A stretch of DNA of 64,000 nucleotides from Butyricimonas paravirosa (lineage in GTDB: Bacteria > Bacteroidota > Bacteroidia > Bacteroidales > Marinifilaceae): contig NZ_CP043839.1 in NCBI RefSeq assembly GCF_032878955.1, positions 682,001 to 746,000 on the forward strand, written 5' to 3'. Every line of letters starts with the position of its first letter. Within the stretch, counting starts at the first letter, position 1. Of the stretch, positions 31,740-41,329 are shown piece by piece. The notes below the pieces were generated by a model. It saw nothing but the letters and a program-made list of their open reading frames with translations. It did no database searches and had not been told where the DNA came from. Made by a program: the position numbers and the translations under genes.

Positions 31740-34511
31740 ATGAAATGCAGATTTGGGATTATTGAGATTCTTTGTTTATTGGGTTATCTATCTATCGCGC
31801 TACCGATTCAAGCGCAAAGTCAAACACAATTTCACCTGCAAGGGAATATAAAAGACGCCAAGACGAACGAATTACTGGAATTCGCAACCGTATTATTAAA
31901 AAATGATTCCGTGCAACTTCACGCGATCAGTGATACGAAAGGAAGTTTCAGTATAAAAAACGTTCCAACCGGGACCTACTCTCTTAGCATCTCTTTTATC
32001 GGATATACCCCGATACATCAATCCCTGTCCATCCACCGGGATACGACAATTGCAATCGCCTTGCAACCGGACAATATCACGCTAAAAGACATTATTGTCA
32101 CCGCATCCGAATCCAGAGGCCTTACAACCTCTTCCAAGATTAACCGCAAGGCCATGGAACTCCTGCAACCGTCAAGTTTCACGGATATACTGGCATTACT
32201 GCCGGGCGGAAGAACGAAAGATCCCGCCCTCGGTGGCGTAAACCAAGCCCGTTTGCGGGAAGTTGGTGTTTCCAGCGACGATTACGATATTTCATCCTTA
32301 GGTACCTCTTTTCTTGTCAACGGGGTTCCGATCAACACGGATGCCAATATGCAACACGTGCTGGGAGCCAGTCAAAGCGATCACGATTACTACCGGAACA
32401 GCACGGGCAAAGGGGTTGATATGCGTATGCTGTCAACTGATTTCATCGAAAGCGTGGAAGTGATCCGGGGAATTCCTTCCGTTGAATACGGTGAACTGAC
32501 CAGCGGAGTAATCAAAATCCAACGAAAAGCGGGAGTCCATCCGTGGGAAGCCCGCGTAAAATCAGACCCAGAAAGTAAACTCGTGTACCTAGGTAAAGGA
32601 TTCGCGACAAACAAAGGATGGATATTCAACTTCGGGTTCGATTACTTGGATGCAGAGATCGATCCCCGCAACAATCTGGAAAACTACAAACGTCTCTCCG
32701 CAACCACCCACGTGGCACGGGTGTGGAAAACAAACGCCCGGTCATTATCATGGGATTTGGACTTGGACTACGGGCAATCCATTGATGATGAGAAAAGCGA
32801 TCCGGACATCAGCTACAAAAAGATAGACAAATACAAATCCAGCTATCACCGGATGTCCGTGTCAAACAGGCTGAACTGGGTATTCACCCAATCCCGGCAC
32901 TGGCAATACGTCAACTTAACCGCCGCCGTGGACTACTCGCTCAACAAAATCAAACAGACTAAATTTATCTCGCTGGATAAAGATACCCCCATTCCCGACA
33001 ACACGGAAGAAGGCGAACACGACGGGATTTTTCTCCCGTATCGCTATACGGCACATTTAAAAGTGGATGGCAAACCCATCAATGCTTACGTGAAGACGAT
33101 GAGCGAATTTCACTTCGATCTTTTCAACACCACGAATAAATTGAAAGCGGGAGTTGAATGGCGAATGAGTAAAAACCTAGGGGAAGGTCAGGTGTACGAC
33201 CTGACACGGCCTCTTTATCCCTCGACCTCCTATCGCCCCAGACCGTATGACGAGATTCCGGCAGATCACCTGTTATCGTTTTTCATCGAGGACCGGATTG
33301 ATATTCCTATCGACCGGCATCGGCTGATCGTGGCCGGGGGTATACGTGCCTTCTCCCCGCTCAACTTGGATGCGGATTACCGGATGCAGGGTAAAATATA
33401 CTTTGATCCCCGGGTAAACGCGCAATGGAAATTCCCGACCCTGTTTCTCTTCGACCGACAATTAAACATCCAACTTGTCGGCGGGATCGGCTGGCAAAGG
33501 AAAATGCCCGTGATGTCACAACTCTACCCGGAGAAGATCTATTACGACCTGACTCAATTGAACTATTATCACACGAACGCTGACTTCCGGCGTTTAAACA
33601 TGATGACCTATATTATTGACCCGACGAATTACGATCTGGAACCCGCCCGTAACAAGAAATGGGAAGTACGTCTGGATTTCGATTATGACAAACACCTGTT
33701 CTCCGTGAATTATTTCTACGAGAAAATGACTGACGGTTTCAGAACAACCAATTACTACCGGTCTTTCCAGTATAAAAAATATGACGCCTCAACCATTGAC
33801 CACACCTCATTACAGGGACCACCGGAATTAAGTGACCTGACTTACACGAACGACACGGTGATCAGCACGTACGGGATAAACACGAACGGTAGCATGATTA
33901 TCAAAAAAGGAGTTGAGTTTCAATACTCGTCCAACCGTATCGAATCCATACACACCCGTCTCACGGTCACCGGGGCATGGTTCAAATCGACCTACCACAA
34001 CAGCCAGCCGGTGTACAGGAAACCCAGCGTGATATTGAACGGGAAGGAATTAAAATACATCGGGTTATATCTGGACGACGACGGGTACATTCGGGAACAA
34101 TTCAACACGAACTTCATGTTCGACACGTACCTGCAAAAGCTCGGACTGAATTTCGCCACTTCGGTACAATGCATGTGGTTTACCGCACAGGAGAGCATGA
34201 GAAAGAACGGGGTTCCGATCAAGTACGTGGACATCAAAGGCGAAGAACACGATTACACGGCTGCCGATCAAACCGACATGGAACGCCAGCATCTGGTAGT
34301 GAACTATAACGAGGCCGCTTTCAAACGGACAACGGTTCCCGTATCCATCAACATCAATTTCTCGGCGACCAAGTATTTCAATCAAAAGATAGGACTCTCC
34401 CTGTTCGTGAACAACATACTGGACTACAATCCCAGCTACGAGGCCAACGGGGCGAAAATCAGAAGGAAAGCAGTCCCCTATTTCGGCATGGAATTGAACA
34501 TCAAATTATAA
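31740..34511 (+). CDS. TonB-dependent outer membrane receptor
   Basis: About 923 residues from ATG 31740 (the GTG three bases earlier is less likely). A signal peptide (about 1-26) precedes a carboxypeptidase-D-like beta domain (about 32-112, GNIKDAKTNELLEFATVLLKND), then the plug (IIVTASESRGLTTSSKINRKAMELLQPSS; VEVIRGIPSVEYGELTSGVIKIQRK) and a barrel ending KLN-type (FGMELNIKL). It lacks an STN domain, so it does not signal through FecR. It has no SusD partner and is followed by seven co-directional genes; the ligand is unknown but small or metal-related cargo is plausible. Confidence 0.88.
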   Translation: MKCRFGIIEILCLLGYLSIALPIQAQSQTQFHLQGNIKDAKTNELLEFATVLLKNDSVQLHAISDTKGSFSIKNVPTGTYSLSISFIGYTPIHQSLSIHRDTTIAIALQPDNITLKDIIVTASESRGLTTSSKINRKAMELLQPSSFTDILALLPGGRTKDPALGGVNQARLREVGVSSDDYDISSLGTSFLVNGVPINTDANMQHVLGASQSDHDYYRNSTGKGVDMRMLSTDFIESVEVIRGIPSVEYGELTSGVIKIQRKAGVHPWEARVKSDPESKLVYLGKGFATNKGWIFNFGFDYLDAEIDPRNNLENYKRLSATTHVARVWKTNARSLSWDLDLDYGQSIDDEKSDPDISYKKIDKYKSSYHRMSVSNRLNWVFTQSRHWQYVNLTAAVDYSLNKIKQTKFISLDKDTPIPDNTEEGEHDGIFLPYRYTAHLKVDGKPINAYVKTMSEFHFDLFNTTNKLKAGVEWRMSKNLGEGQVYDLTRPLYPSTSYRPRPYDEIPADHLLSFFIEDRIDIPIDRHRLIVAGGIRAFSPLNLDADYRMQGKIYFDPRVNAQWKFPTLFLFDRQLNIQLVGGIGWQRKMPVMSQLYPEKIYYDLTQLNYYHTNADFRRLNMMTYIIDPTNYDLEPARNKKWEVRLDFDYDKHLFSVNYFYEKMTDGFRTTNYYRSFQYKKYDASTIDHTSLQGPPELSDLTYTNDTVISTYGINTNGSMIIKKGVEFQYSSNRIESIHTRLTVTGAWFKSTYHNSQPVYRKPSVILNGKELKYIGLYLDDDGYIREQFNTNFMFDTYLQKLGLNFATSVQCMWFTAQESMRKNGVPIKYVDIKGEEHDYTAADQTDMERQHLVVNYNEAAFKRTTVPVSININFSATKYFNQKIGLSLFVNNILDYNPSYEANGAKIRRKAVPYFGMELNIKL

Positions 34512-34523
34512 CACCAATATATC

Positions 34524-35729
34524 ATGAATATGAAAAACAATTTTATCATTTTCTGTTCGCTGATCGTGACGATCTTTAGCGTGCTGTCTTGTACGGACGA
34601 TAACAAAACGGTTAACACAACCGAATTTACATTAAACACAACACTCCCGGAAGGATTTGAAGAACCTAGTATATCCAATATGGTAGTAAAGTTTACCAAC
34701 GTGAATACCGGACGAGTGACAAATAACACGACGTTCGAGAATAATCAAATCCACGTAACCCTTCCGGAAGGAATGTATCATATCAGCATGGAAGGTTTTA
34801 TTCAATACAAGCGAGAGGGAGAAAGCCATGAAGGACTAATCCGGGGATATGAAGAATCGGTCAACATATCGGGAACGACCGCCTCTTTAGCAACCGAATT
34901 ATTCATTAGCCAGACATCTTCCGACTTCATTATCGCCGAGATTTTTTACACGGGAACGGTGACGGAAGAAGGACAACAATATGACGGAGATAAATATATT
35001 AAAATATATAACAACACGGACAAAGTGCTGTACGCAGACGGATTGTCCATTGTGGGATCAGCATTCCAAACCGTGGACAAGCAGGATTATACCCCGAACA
35101 TCATGAAAGAGGCGATGGCCGTAAGCGCAATTCTTACCATCCCGGGTAATGGAACCGAATACCCGGTTAATCCCGGAGAATATATTATCATTGCAGATAA
35201 CGGGATAAATCATCAAGCCCAAAACTCAAACTCCATCGATTTAAGTAAAGCGGATTTCGAAATCTTCTATGAAGATAGTGACGATATTGATAACCACGAA
35301 GTTCCTAATATGTTGACCCCGTACGGCAAATTTTTACTCCACAATCGTGGTTTCAATAGCTACGCAATAGCTCGACTGGGAGATATCGAAAAGTTTTTAC
35401 AAGACTACACTTATGATTACGAATGGTTATTCGTCTTTGAAGAATACCAGATTCCCTGCGAAGAAAGTTGTTACAAAGTACCGAACGAAATGATTGTAGA
35501 TGCTGTCAATTTAAGTGTCAAATCAGAATTCCAATGGATTGTAACCTCCCCCACGATAGATATGGGCTGGACCTACTGCGGGGTGATTGACGGAGATGAA
35601 AACCGATATGGAAAGAGCGTTCTCCGGAAAACTTTCATGACCACGGAAGAGGGAAGGGAAATTCTACAAGATACCAACAACTCAACCGAGGATTTTACCC
35701 CGGAAGCTACACCATCATTGAAGAAATAA
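34524..35729 (+). CDS. DUF4876 lipoprotein, first copy
   Basis: 401 residues. The signal ends FSVLSC, with the lipidated cysteine followed by TDD, which favours outer membrane localisation. After a first beta domain (about 30-130) comes ADFIIAEIFYTG-type sequence and YIKIYNNTDKVLYADGLSIVGS, resembling a lamin-tail-like fold, then PGNGTEYPVNPGEYIIIADN. This is the DUF4876 pattern. It starts 12 bp after the TonB receptor gene. It is a paralog of the next gene, showing tandem duplication. Probably a surface or periplasmic partner of the receptor. Confidence 0.75.
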   Translation: MNMKNNFIIFCSLIVTIFSVLSCTDDNKTVNTTEFTLNTTLPEGFEEPSISNMVVKFTNVNTGRVTNNTTFENNQIHVTLPEGMYHISMEGFIQYKREGESHEGLIRGYEESVNISGTTASLATELFISQTSSDFIIAEIFYTGTVTEEGQQYDGDKYIKIYNNTDKVLYADGLSIVGSAFQTVDKQDYTPNIMKEAMAVSAILTIPGNGTEYPVNPGEYIIIADNGINHQAQNSNSIDLSKADFEIFYEDSDDIDNHEVPNMLTPYGKFLLHNRGFNSYAIARLGDIEKFLQDYTYDYEWLFVFEEYQIPCEESCYKVPNEMIVDAVNLSVKSEFQWIVTSPTIDMGWTYCGVIDGDENRYGKSVLRKTFMTTEEGREILQDTNNSTEDFTPEATPSLKK

Positions 35730-35753
35730 ACACTTTATAAAAACAAAAACAAT

Positions 35754-36953
35754 ATGGTCAACAAAATTTCTTACGTATTAGTATTTATGTTATTCATCTG
35801 TGCAGGATTTATTGCCTGCACGGATGATGACAAAGTAAAAATCACAGAGTTTACTTTAACACTCACGGAACCGGAAGACTTGAATGTCACAAGTATATCC
35901 GACCTGCACGTCACGTTCAAGAACGTGAACACCGGAAAACTGACAACAAACACAATGACCGGAACCACAGGGAAACTCACGCTCAACGAAGGCCTTTACA
36001 ATATCACCGTAGAGGGGAAAATGAATTATATCGTTGACGAGAAAAACGTTGAAGGGCAGGTAAAAGGATATAAAGAATCTGTGAATCTTGTCGGAACAAC
36101 AAGCGCTGATAATATTAAATTATTCCTTTTCAACTCGAAAGCGGATTTTGTTATTGAAGAGGTCTATTTCGCCGGAAGTACGACACTGGAAGGAAAACAA
36201 TATTCCGGAGATCAATATTTTAAAATATATAACAATTCAGATTCTGTTTTATATGCTGACGGACTTGTGATCTTGGAATCAGAATTCACAACATCACGCC
36301 AGTACGACTACACACCAGACATCATGTCCCAAGCCATGACTGTTACACATATATATGCGGTACCCGGTAACGGGAAAGAATATCCCGTACAACCCGGAGA
36401 ATCTATTCTGATTTGTGACAAAGCAATCGATCATACTATTGCAACACCGAATTCGTTTGACCTGAGAAATGCAAATTTTGAATGGTACAATGATAATGAT
36501 CAGGATGTCGATAATCCGATGGTTCCTAATTTAGATATAATCTATTCTTCCACCCTAACTATATGGACCCTAAATAATCAAGGTCTAAAAGCATATGCCA
36601 TCGCTCGTATGGGTGTAGACAAACAAACATATCTAAAAGATTATTTATACGAATGCTCCTATGTTAATTCCGGATATACCATGACAAAAAACTACTACAA
36701 GTTTCCCAATGAATGGATCATCGATGCGGTCAACATAAGTAACAAAGCACAATATGTTTGGAATGTCGTTGACCCATCTTTGGATATGGGATTCACCTAC
36801 TGCGGGGAAGTCGCAAGCGACAAAAACCGATACAACAAAAGTGTCCGCCGGAAAGTACTTTCCACCACTCCTGACGGACGCAAGATACTGAAAGACACGA
36901 ATAATTCCACGGAAGACTTTGAGGCCAAGGCCACTCCGTCTTTAAAACAATAA
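35754..36953 (+). CDS. DUF4876 lipoprotein, second copy
   Basis: 399 residues with lipobox GFIAC followed by TDDD. It matches the preceding gene over its whole length: the same opening (KVKITEFTLTLTEPE), the same centre (YFKIYNNSDSVLYADGLVILES), PGNGKEYPVQPGE, and the same ending (ILKDTNNSTEDFEAKATPSLK). The two have clearly diverged, so both copies have been kept, possibly for different ligands or as a heterodimer. The gap to the previous gene is 24 bp. Function unknown. Confidence 0.75.
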   Translation: MVNKISYVLVFMLFICAGFIACTDDDKVKITEFTLTLTEPEDLNVTSISDLHVTFKNVNTGKLTTNTMTGTTGKLTLNEGLYNITVEGKMNYIVDEKNVEGQVKGYKESVNLVGTTSADNIKLFLFNSKADFVIEEVYFAGSTTLEGKQYSGDQYFKIYNNSDSVLYADGLVILESEFTTSRQYDYTPDIMSQAMTVTHIYAVPGNGKEYPVQPGESILICDKAIDHTIATPNSFDLRNANFEWYNDNDQDVDNPMVPNLDIIYSSTLTIWTLNNQGLKAYAIARMGVDKQTYLKDYLYECSYVNSGYTMTKNYYKFPNEWIIDAVNISNKAQYVWNVVDPSLDMGFTYCGEVASDKNRYNKSVRRKVLSTTPDGRKILKDTNNSTEDFEAKATPSLKQ

Positions 36954-36972
36954 TTATTAAACCGACAAAATC

Positions 36973-38493
36973 ATGACTTTTCGTTTCATTCTGATTTTTA
37001 GTCTTCTTTTCCAGACCTTCGAGGCATGGGCACAGGATAGTATTCCGGCAAACACCCGCGCACGGATTTACTTCTCCCCGACGGAGAGTTTCGTGTCGCA
37101 AATCTATGATAACCCGGCTATAAATTACTATGCTCACACGTTCTCCATATCGGAACTACAAATCGGTTGGGAACAACAGAATGCAAACAAGGCATTTTTG
37201 CCCCAATTAGGCTCGGAAGTTCGTAATTTCTCCTTCCACGCATTTTCTTATATGCCATTAGGAGAAAACAGCAAGACATGGGGAAACGCCTATTTTAAAA
37301 AAGGGAAAAGGGAAAAAGTAGAATGGAACGAAACGTCCGATTATTTGATGGTATATCCTTACGTGGTCGCGGACTCGGTCGGTGGGGACATGGACTTTGA
37401 AGAATATTATTTTGCCGGGGGATACGCGCAGGAACATAAACGTTTCACTTGGGGGATATATGCCAATTACCGGGCCCTTATCGAGTACCGGAAGATCGAT
37501 CCCCGCCCCAGAAACATCGTCTCGGACCTGAAAGCCTCCATCGGCATGTCGGCCAAGTTGAACAAGCTATACTCCATGGGAATCGCCTTCCATGCCGGAA
37601 AATACAAGCAAGCCAACGACGTGAAGTTTTATAGTGAACTGGGTTCCGCCATTACCTATAATCTCAGCGGTCTGGGCATGGACTACGTCCGGTTTCGCAG
37701 AGGGGCCACTTCCCTCTTCTACGACGGTCATCGCTACGGGGCAAGCATTGAAATTTTCCCCCGCGACAAACAAGGTTTCTCCGGCTCCTTCGGGTATGAA
37801 AGATTCTCTTTCGAGAAGATTATTTCAGACCTGAACGACCTGCCCTTGAACACGTTGAATCAGGACGAGATGAAAGCCGAAATCGCTTACACTTCTTTCC
37901 GGAACAAGCACCAGTGGGGAGTCCGGACACGGGCAACCTACCAAGATCGTCAAGGGATTGAATCTCTTATCGGAAGTGCCACTACCAACGTGTACGAAAA
38001 AACGGGCGAGGCCGAACAGTTATCCGTGAAAAAAGCAGATATTTCCGTTTCGGGAGTATACGGGCAAACCAAGGGAGACCGTTTTACATGGTACCTGTCA
38101 CCAAGAGCCGGGTTCAACTCGTTCAAGATGGAATATCTTGACCCTGCCCGCCTCATGAAAGTAAACTATTTATCCGGCGGGATGAACTTCTTTGCCGCAA
38201 CCGGCTACAAAAAGCACTCTTTCCAGTTCGTTCTGGACGGGGTGTATCGTAAGAATTCAACCGCCGATTTGCAGCTCACGGAAATCGACCAAGAGCAAAT
38301 CGCCCTTGCTGCGGTTTACAAGGCTTACGACAATCTCTCCGCGGACAACTGGACCACGAATATAGAACTCCGCTGGAATTATTCCCTGCCTAAAAACAGG
38401 GGTATCTTTATCAAATTAAACTGGCAACATGACTCCTGCCAAAACGACTTGCACCGGGAAACCCTGCAAGCACATTGCGGCATTGTTTTTTAA
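36973..38493 (+). CDS. DUF6850-type outer membrane beta-barrel protein
   Basis: 506 residues with a signal peptide (about 1-20, AWA cleavage). The rest is alternating beta-strand sequence with many aromatic residues (YAGGYAQEHKRFTWGIYANYRALIEYR; FTWYLSPRAGFNSFKMEY) and ends in a terminal Phe (LQAHCGIVF), the mark of a BAM-inserted barrel. It resembles the DUF6850 family found in the same operon type. It has no plug or TonB box, so it is not itself a TonB receptor. It could form a second pore or act as a scaffold. Confidence 0.7.
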   Translation: MTFRFILIFSLLFQTFEAWAQDSIPANTRARIYFSPTESFVSQIYDNPAINYYAHTFSISELQIGWEQQNANKAFLPQLGSEVRNFSFHAFSYMPLGENSKTWGNAYFKKGKREKVEWNETSDYLMVYPYVVADSVGGDMDFEEYYFAGGYAQEHKRFTWGIYANYRALIEYRKIDPRPRNIVSDLKASIGMSAKLNKLYSMGIAFHAGKYKQANDVKFYSELGSAITYNLSGLGMDYVRFRRGATSLFYDGHRYGASIEIFPRDKQGFSGSFGYERFSFEKIISDLNDLPLNTLNQDEMKAEIAYTSFRNKHQWGVRTRATYQDRQGIESLIGSATTNVYEKTGEAEQLSVKKADISVSGVYGQTKGDRFTWYLSPRAGFNSFKMEYLDPARLMKVNYLSGGMNFFAATGYKKHSFQFVLDGVYRKNSTADLQLTEIDQEQIALAAVYKAYDNLSADNWTTNIELRWNYSLPKNRGIFIKLNWQHDSCQNDLHRETLQAHCGIVF

Positions 38494-38512
38494 ACCATAA
38501 TATCTTTTATAC

Positions 38513-39397
38513 ATGGAAAAAGTAATCGAGTGTAAAAATATAACGCACTATTACGGAGAAAAATTAATTTACGAGAACCTGAACTTCGAAGTAGAAAAAG
38601 GTAAAGTACTCGGGTTACTCGGAAAAAACGGAACGGGAAAAACCACCATCATCAACATATTGAACGGTTATTTAAAACCCCATTCCGGAGAGTGTTACCT
38701 TCTCGGCGAGAACATGAATCACCTCACTCCCGCCACGAAAGCCAAGATCGGCTTATTACTGGAAGGTCACGTGCAACACACCTATTTCACGATCGAGCAA
38801 ATCGAAAAGTATTACCGGGCCTTTTTCCCGAACTGGAAACGAGACGCATTCTACGGTTTGATGGAAAAACTAAAAGTTGTTCCTCATCAAAAAATCAATC
38901 ATATGTCATGCGGTCAGCGTTCTCAAGTCGCCCTTGGGTTACTATTTGCCCAAGACCCGGAATTGCTGATCCTAGACGATTTCTCCATGGGACTGGACCC
39001 CGGCTATCGCCGTCTGTTCGTGGAATACTTACGGGATTTTGCCGCCGGAGGGGATAAAACGATATTCCTGACCTCCCACATCATCCAAGACATGGAATTG
39101 CTGATTGACGATTGTATGATTCTGGATTACGGACGCCTGTTGATTCACAAACCGACCCGGGAAATCATGGAAAACTTCCACCGTTTCCGTTTCTCCTTGA
39201 ACGAGGGGCAAGTTCCCACGGAACATGAAAAACTATGGAACACCGAAAAAAATAACGGTCAATGGATTACCTACTCTTTCGAACCACTCGAAACCGTCCG
39301 GCAATTATTGGAATCAAAAGGTGTACAAGTGGCAGATTTAAAGGAGGAAACTTTATCCCTTGAAGACGCTTTTATCGGGTTAACCGGAAAATATTAA
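38513..39397 (+). CDS. ABC transporter ATP-binding protein
   Basis: 294 residues. Walker A is GKNGTGKTT (37-45), the Q-loop region is near 85, the signature is a divergent SCGQR (132-136), Walker B is LLILDD (151-156), followed by SMGLDP and the H-loop TSHIIQD. The usual catalytic Glu after Walker B is Asp156 and the signature LSGGQ is altered, so ATP hydrolysis may be slow. About 80 residues after the nucleotide-binding domain form an extra C-terminal domain. It couples with the permease 20 bp downstream. This ABC-2-like arrangement with no binding protein points to export or extrusion rather than import. Confidence 0.85.
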   Translation: MEKVIECKNITHYYGEKLIYENLNFEVEKGKVLGLLGKNGTGKTTIINILNGYLKPHSGECYLLGENMNHLTPATKAKIGLLLEGHVQHTYFTIEQIEKYYRAFFPNWKRDAFYGLMEKLKVVPHQKINHMSCGQRSQVALGLLFAQDPELLILDDFSMGLDPGYRRLFVEYLRDFAAGGDKTIFLTSHIIQDMELLIDDCMILDYGRLLIHKPTREIMENFHRFRFSLNEGQVPTEHEKLWNTEKNNGQWITYSFEPLETVRQLLESKGVQVADLKEETLSLEDAFIGLTGKY

Positions 39398-39417
39398 TCA
39401 AAAACAACACTAAAACG

Positions 39418-40086
39418 ATGAACAAAGCACTACTATTCAAAGAATGGATTAAAACCCGTTGGATGTTTCTCCTGATGTTCGTGGTATTTATCCTCGCCAT
39501 GGGCTACATTGCACTTCGCATTTCAAGTGCCGCCCGTAACGTGGGGATGCCACACTTGTGGGAAGTATTTATCCTGAAAAACGTGGTTTTGCTGGACCAG
39601 ATAAAAGTCTTACCGCTACTTGCCGGGATCATCATGGGAATTACCCAGTTTATTCCGGAAATGACGAAGAAACGTTTCAAACTGACACTGCATCTCCCGC
39701 TTGGAGAGAACCGGATCGTATGCCTGATGCTAAGTTACGGGATAGTATGCCTATTACTCCTTTTCACGGTCAGCTATGGTGGTTTCCTGTGGGGACTATC
39801 CGCGGATTTCCCGAGAGAAGTGGTCGGGGCATGGTTCGCCACGATACTCCCGCAAGTATTATGCGGTTTCGCATCCTATCTACTTACGGCGTGGATTATT
39901 CTGGAACCCGTGTGGAGCCAGCGAATCTATAATGCCGTGATCGGGTTATTGATCCTGTCATTATTCATGGTACAAGGCGTACCGGGTAGCTACATTTACA
40001 TGCTCCCCTTCCTGTTCGGGACACTTATACTTTTAGCCCTATACCCCAAAATCTCCATTCGTCACTTTAAAGAAGGAATGCAGTAA
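39418..40086 (+). CDS. ABC transporter permease (ABC-2-like)
   Basis: 222 residues with six hydrophobic segments (about 15-35, 60-80, 98-128, 137-157, 163-183, 188-208). No signal peptide. It has no EAA import loop. The N-terminal polar motif MNKALLFKEWIKTRWMF and the hydrophobic layout fit ABC-2-type permeases. It lies between the ATPase and the DUF4857 gene, both of which are membrane partners. Substrate unknown. Confidence 0.75.
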   Translation: MNKALLFKEWIKTRWMFLLMFVVFILAMGYIALRISSAARNVGMPHLWEVFILKNVVLLDQIKVLPLLAGIIMGITQFIPEMTKKRFKLTLHLPLGENRIVCLMLSYGIVCLLLLFTVSYGGFLWGLSADFPREVVGAWFATILPQVLCGFASYLLTAWIILEPVWSQRIYNAVIGLLILSLFMVQGVPGSYIYMLPFLFGTLILLALYPKISIRHFKEGMQ

Positions 40087-40106
40087 TATCATTAAATTTC
40101 AAGCAG

Positions 40107-41309
40107 ATGAAAATAAAGATTCTATATATCGGATTATCCATTTTCCTATTATCATGGATTATCCCGTCACTCGTTCAATTAACCATGGATTCCTCTCCCC
40201 GGTACCCGTTCACTTATTACAGTTCTGTCATTAACCAATTCTGTTATTTGGATCAGGACAATGATAACGTGAGAGGAAAAGACATGAGCGGGAAAGTTTA
40301 CTCGGATGCGGAATTCGACCGGGTGTTACCCATGTTCTACTATCGTCAGTTAGCCATGGAAAACGCCATCCCGGATTCCATCCAAGGGGTCCCGGTTGAC
40401 CGGCAAACCATAGCCCGGAATAACTTTTTCTTCTGGTACAAACCCAAAGATAAAAATACCCCGGTCATAGAACTCTACCCCATGTTCGAATCCTGTTCGG
40501 GAAAAGTAGACCTTGAAAACCCCAGCGATATGTTCCGACTGAAAGAGAACATCGAATTCATCGACATGGCCACTAACCGGGTAGACGAACAGAAATCCGC
40601 CCGTTTCCAGCAAGCAATGGAGAAGGCCGGTTTCACGTTCCCCGCACTGTGGGTCACCGGGATTCCCACGAGCCAGAAATCATACGATGAAGGATATTTC
40701 GCTCTGGATAGCAAGGGACATCTTTTCCATATAAAAATGACAAACGGGAAACCTTTTGTCAAGGACACGAAGGCAAGTAACATCTCCTGTATGTTCCCGA
40801 TGGAAATTGACAATCGGAGCCTGTATGGCTTCCTGTTCGACACGAATCACACGCTTTACTATCTTTCCACGGACGGGTACCGACTCGTGAAAGTGTTGGA
40901 AGACGTGAATCCCGATAAAGACCGGGTTTCCATCATGGCCAATATGTTCTACTGGACGGTAGCCAAGATTTCTTCGGACGGGGAACGTACCTACGCCTTG
41001 GAGAATAAAAGTATGCGTCAAGTGGACAGCCTGTTCCGCCCGGCACCGGAATCCACGTGGGACAAAACACAACCTTACTTGTTCCCGTTCACGGTAACCT
41101 TTCAAGATAGCACGAACAGTTACATCTACCCCCGGGTTTCGGGTTATTATTTCCCGTCTCTTTTGTTGAATATTATACTGACAATAGTTACTTTTGTCGT
41201 GTATCGTAAAGAAAAATCATACAGGAAATATCTTGTGGGAATCATCACCTTATTCACGGGAATTGCCGGATTTATTACTGTATGCCTTTTTGCCAGAATA
41301 AGAAAATAA
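40107..41309 (+). CDS. DUF4857 membrane protein
   Basis: 400 residues. One membrane helix near the N-terminus (about 5-25) and two at the C-terminus (about 347-365 and 375-395) enclose a large extracytoplasmic domain of about 320 residues with a WYKPKDKNTPVIELYPMFES core and a later beta region (YFALDSKGHLFHIKMTNG; LYYLSTDGYRLVKVLED) that looks propeller-like. This is the DUF4857 pattern. It follows the ABC permease by 20 bp and probably acts as the transporter's periplasmic or regulatory part. Confidence 0.75.
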   Translation: MKIKILYIGLSIFLLSWIIPSLVQLTMDSSPRYPFTYYSSVINQFCYLDQDNDNVRGKDMSGKVYSDAEFDRVLPMFYYRQLAMENAIPDSIQGVPVDRQTIARNNFFFWYKPKDKNTPVIELYPMFESCSGKVDLENPSDMFRLKENIEFIDMATNRVDEQKSARFQQAMEKAGFTFPALWVTGIPTSQKSYDEGYFALDSKGHLFHIKMTNGKPFVKDTKASNISCMFPMEIDNRSLYGFLFDTNHTLYYLSTDGYRLVKVLEDVNPDKDRVSIMANMFYWTVAKISSDGERTYALENKSMRQVDSLFRPAPESTWDKTQPYLFPFTVTFQDSTNSYIYPRVSGYYFPSLLLNIILTIVTFVVYRKEKSYRKYLVGIITLFTGIAGFITVCLFARIRK

Positions 41310-41329
41310 CATTAAATAAATATATCGTC

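Noticed and set aside
33977..34309. 110-codon plus-strand frame inside the TonB receptor gene
   Set aside because: It is in another frame of a well-supported gene, and its Arg/His-rich composition is typical of a shadow frame.
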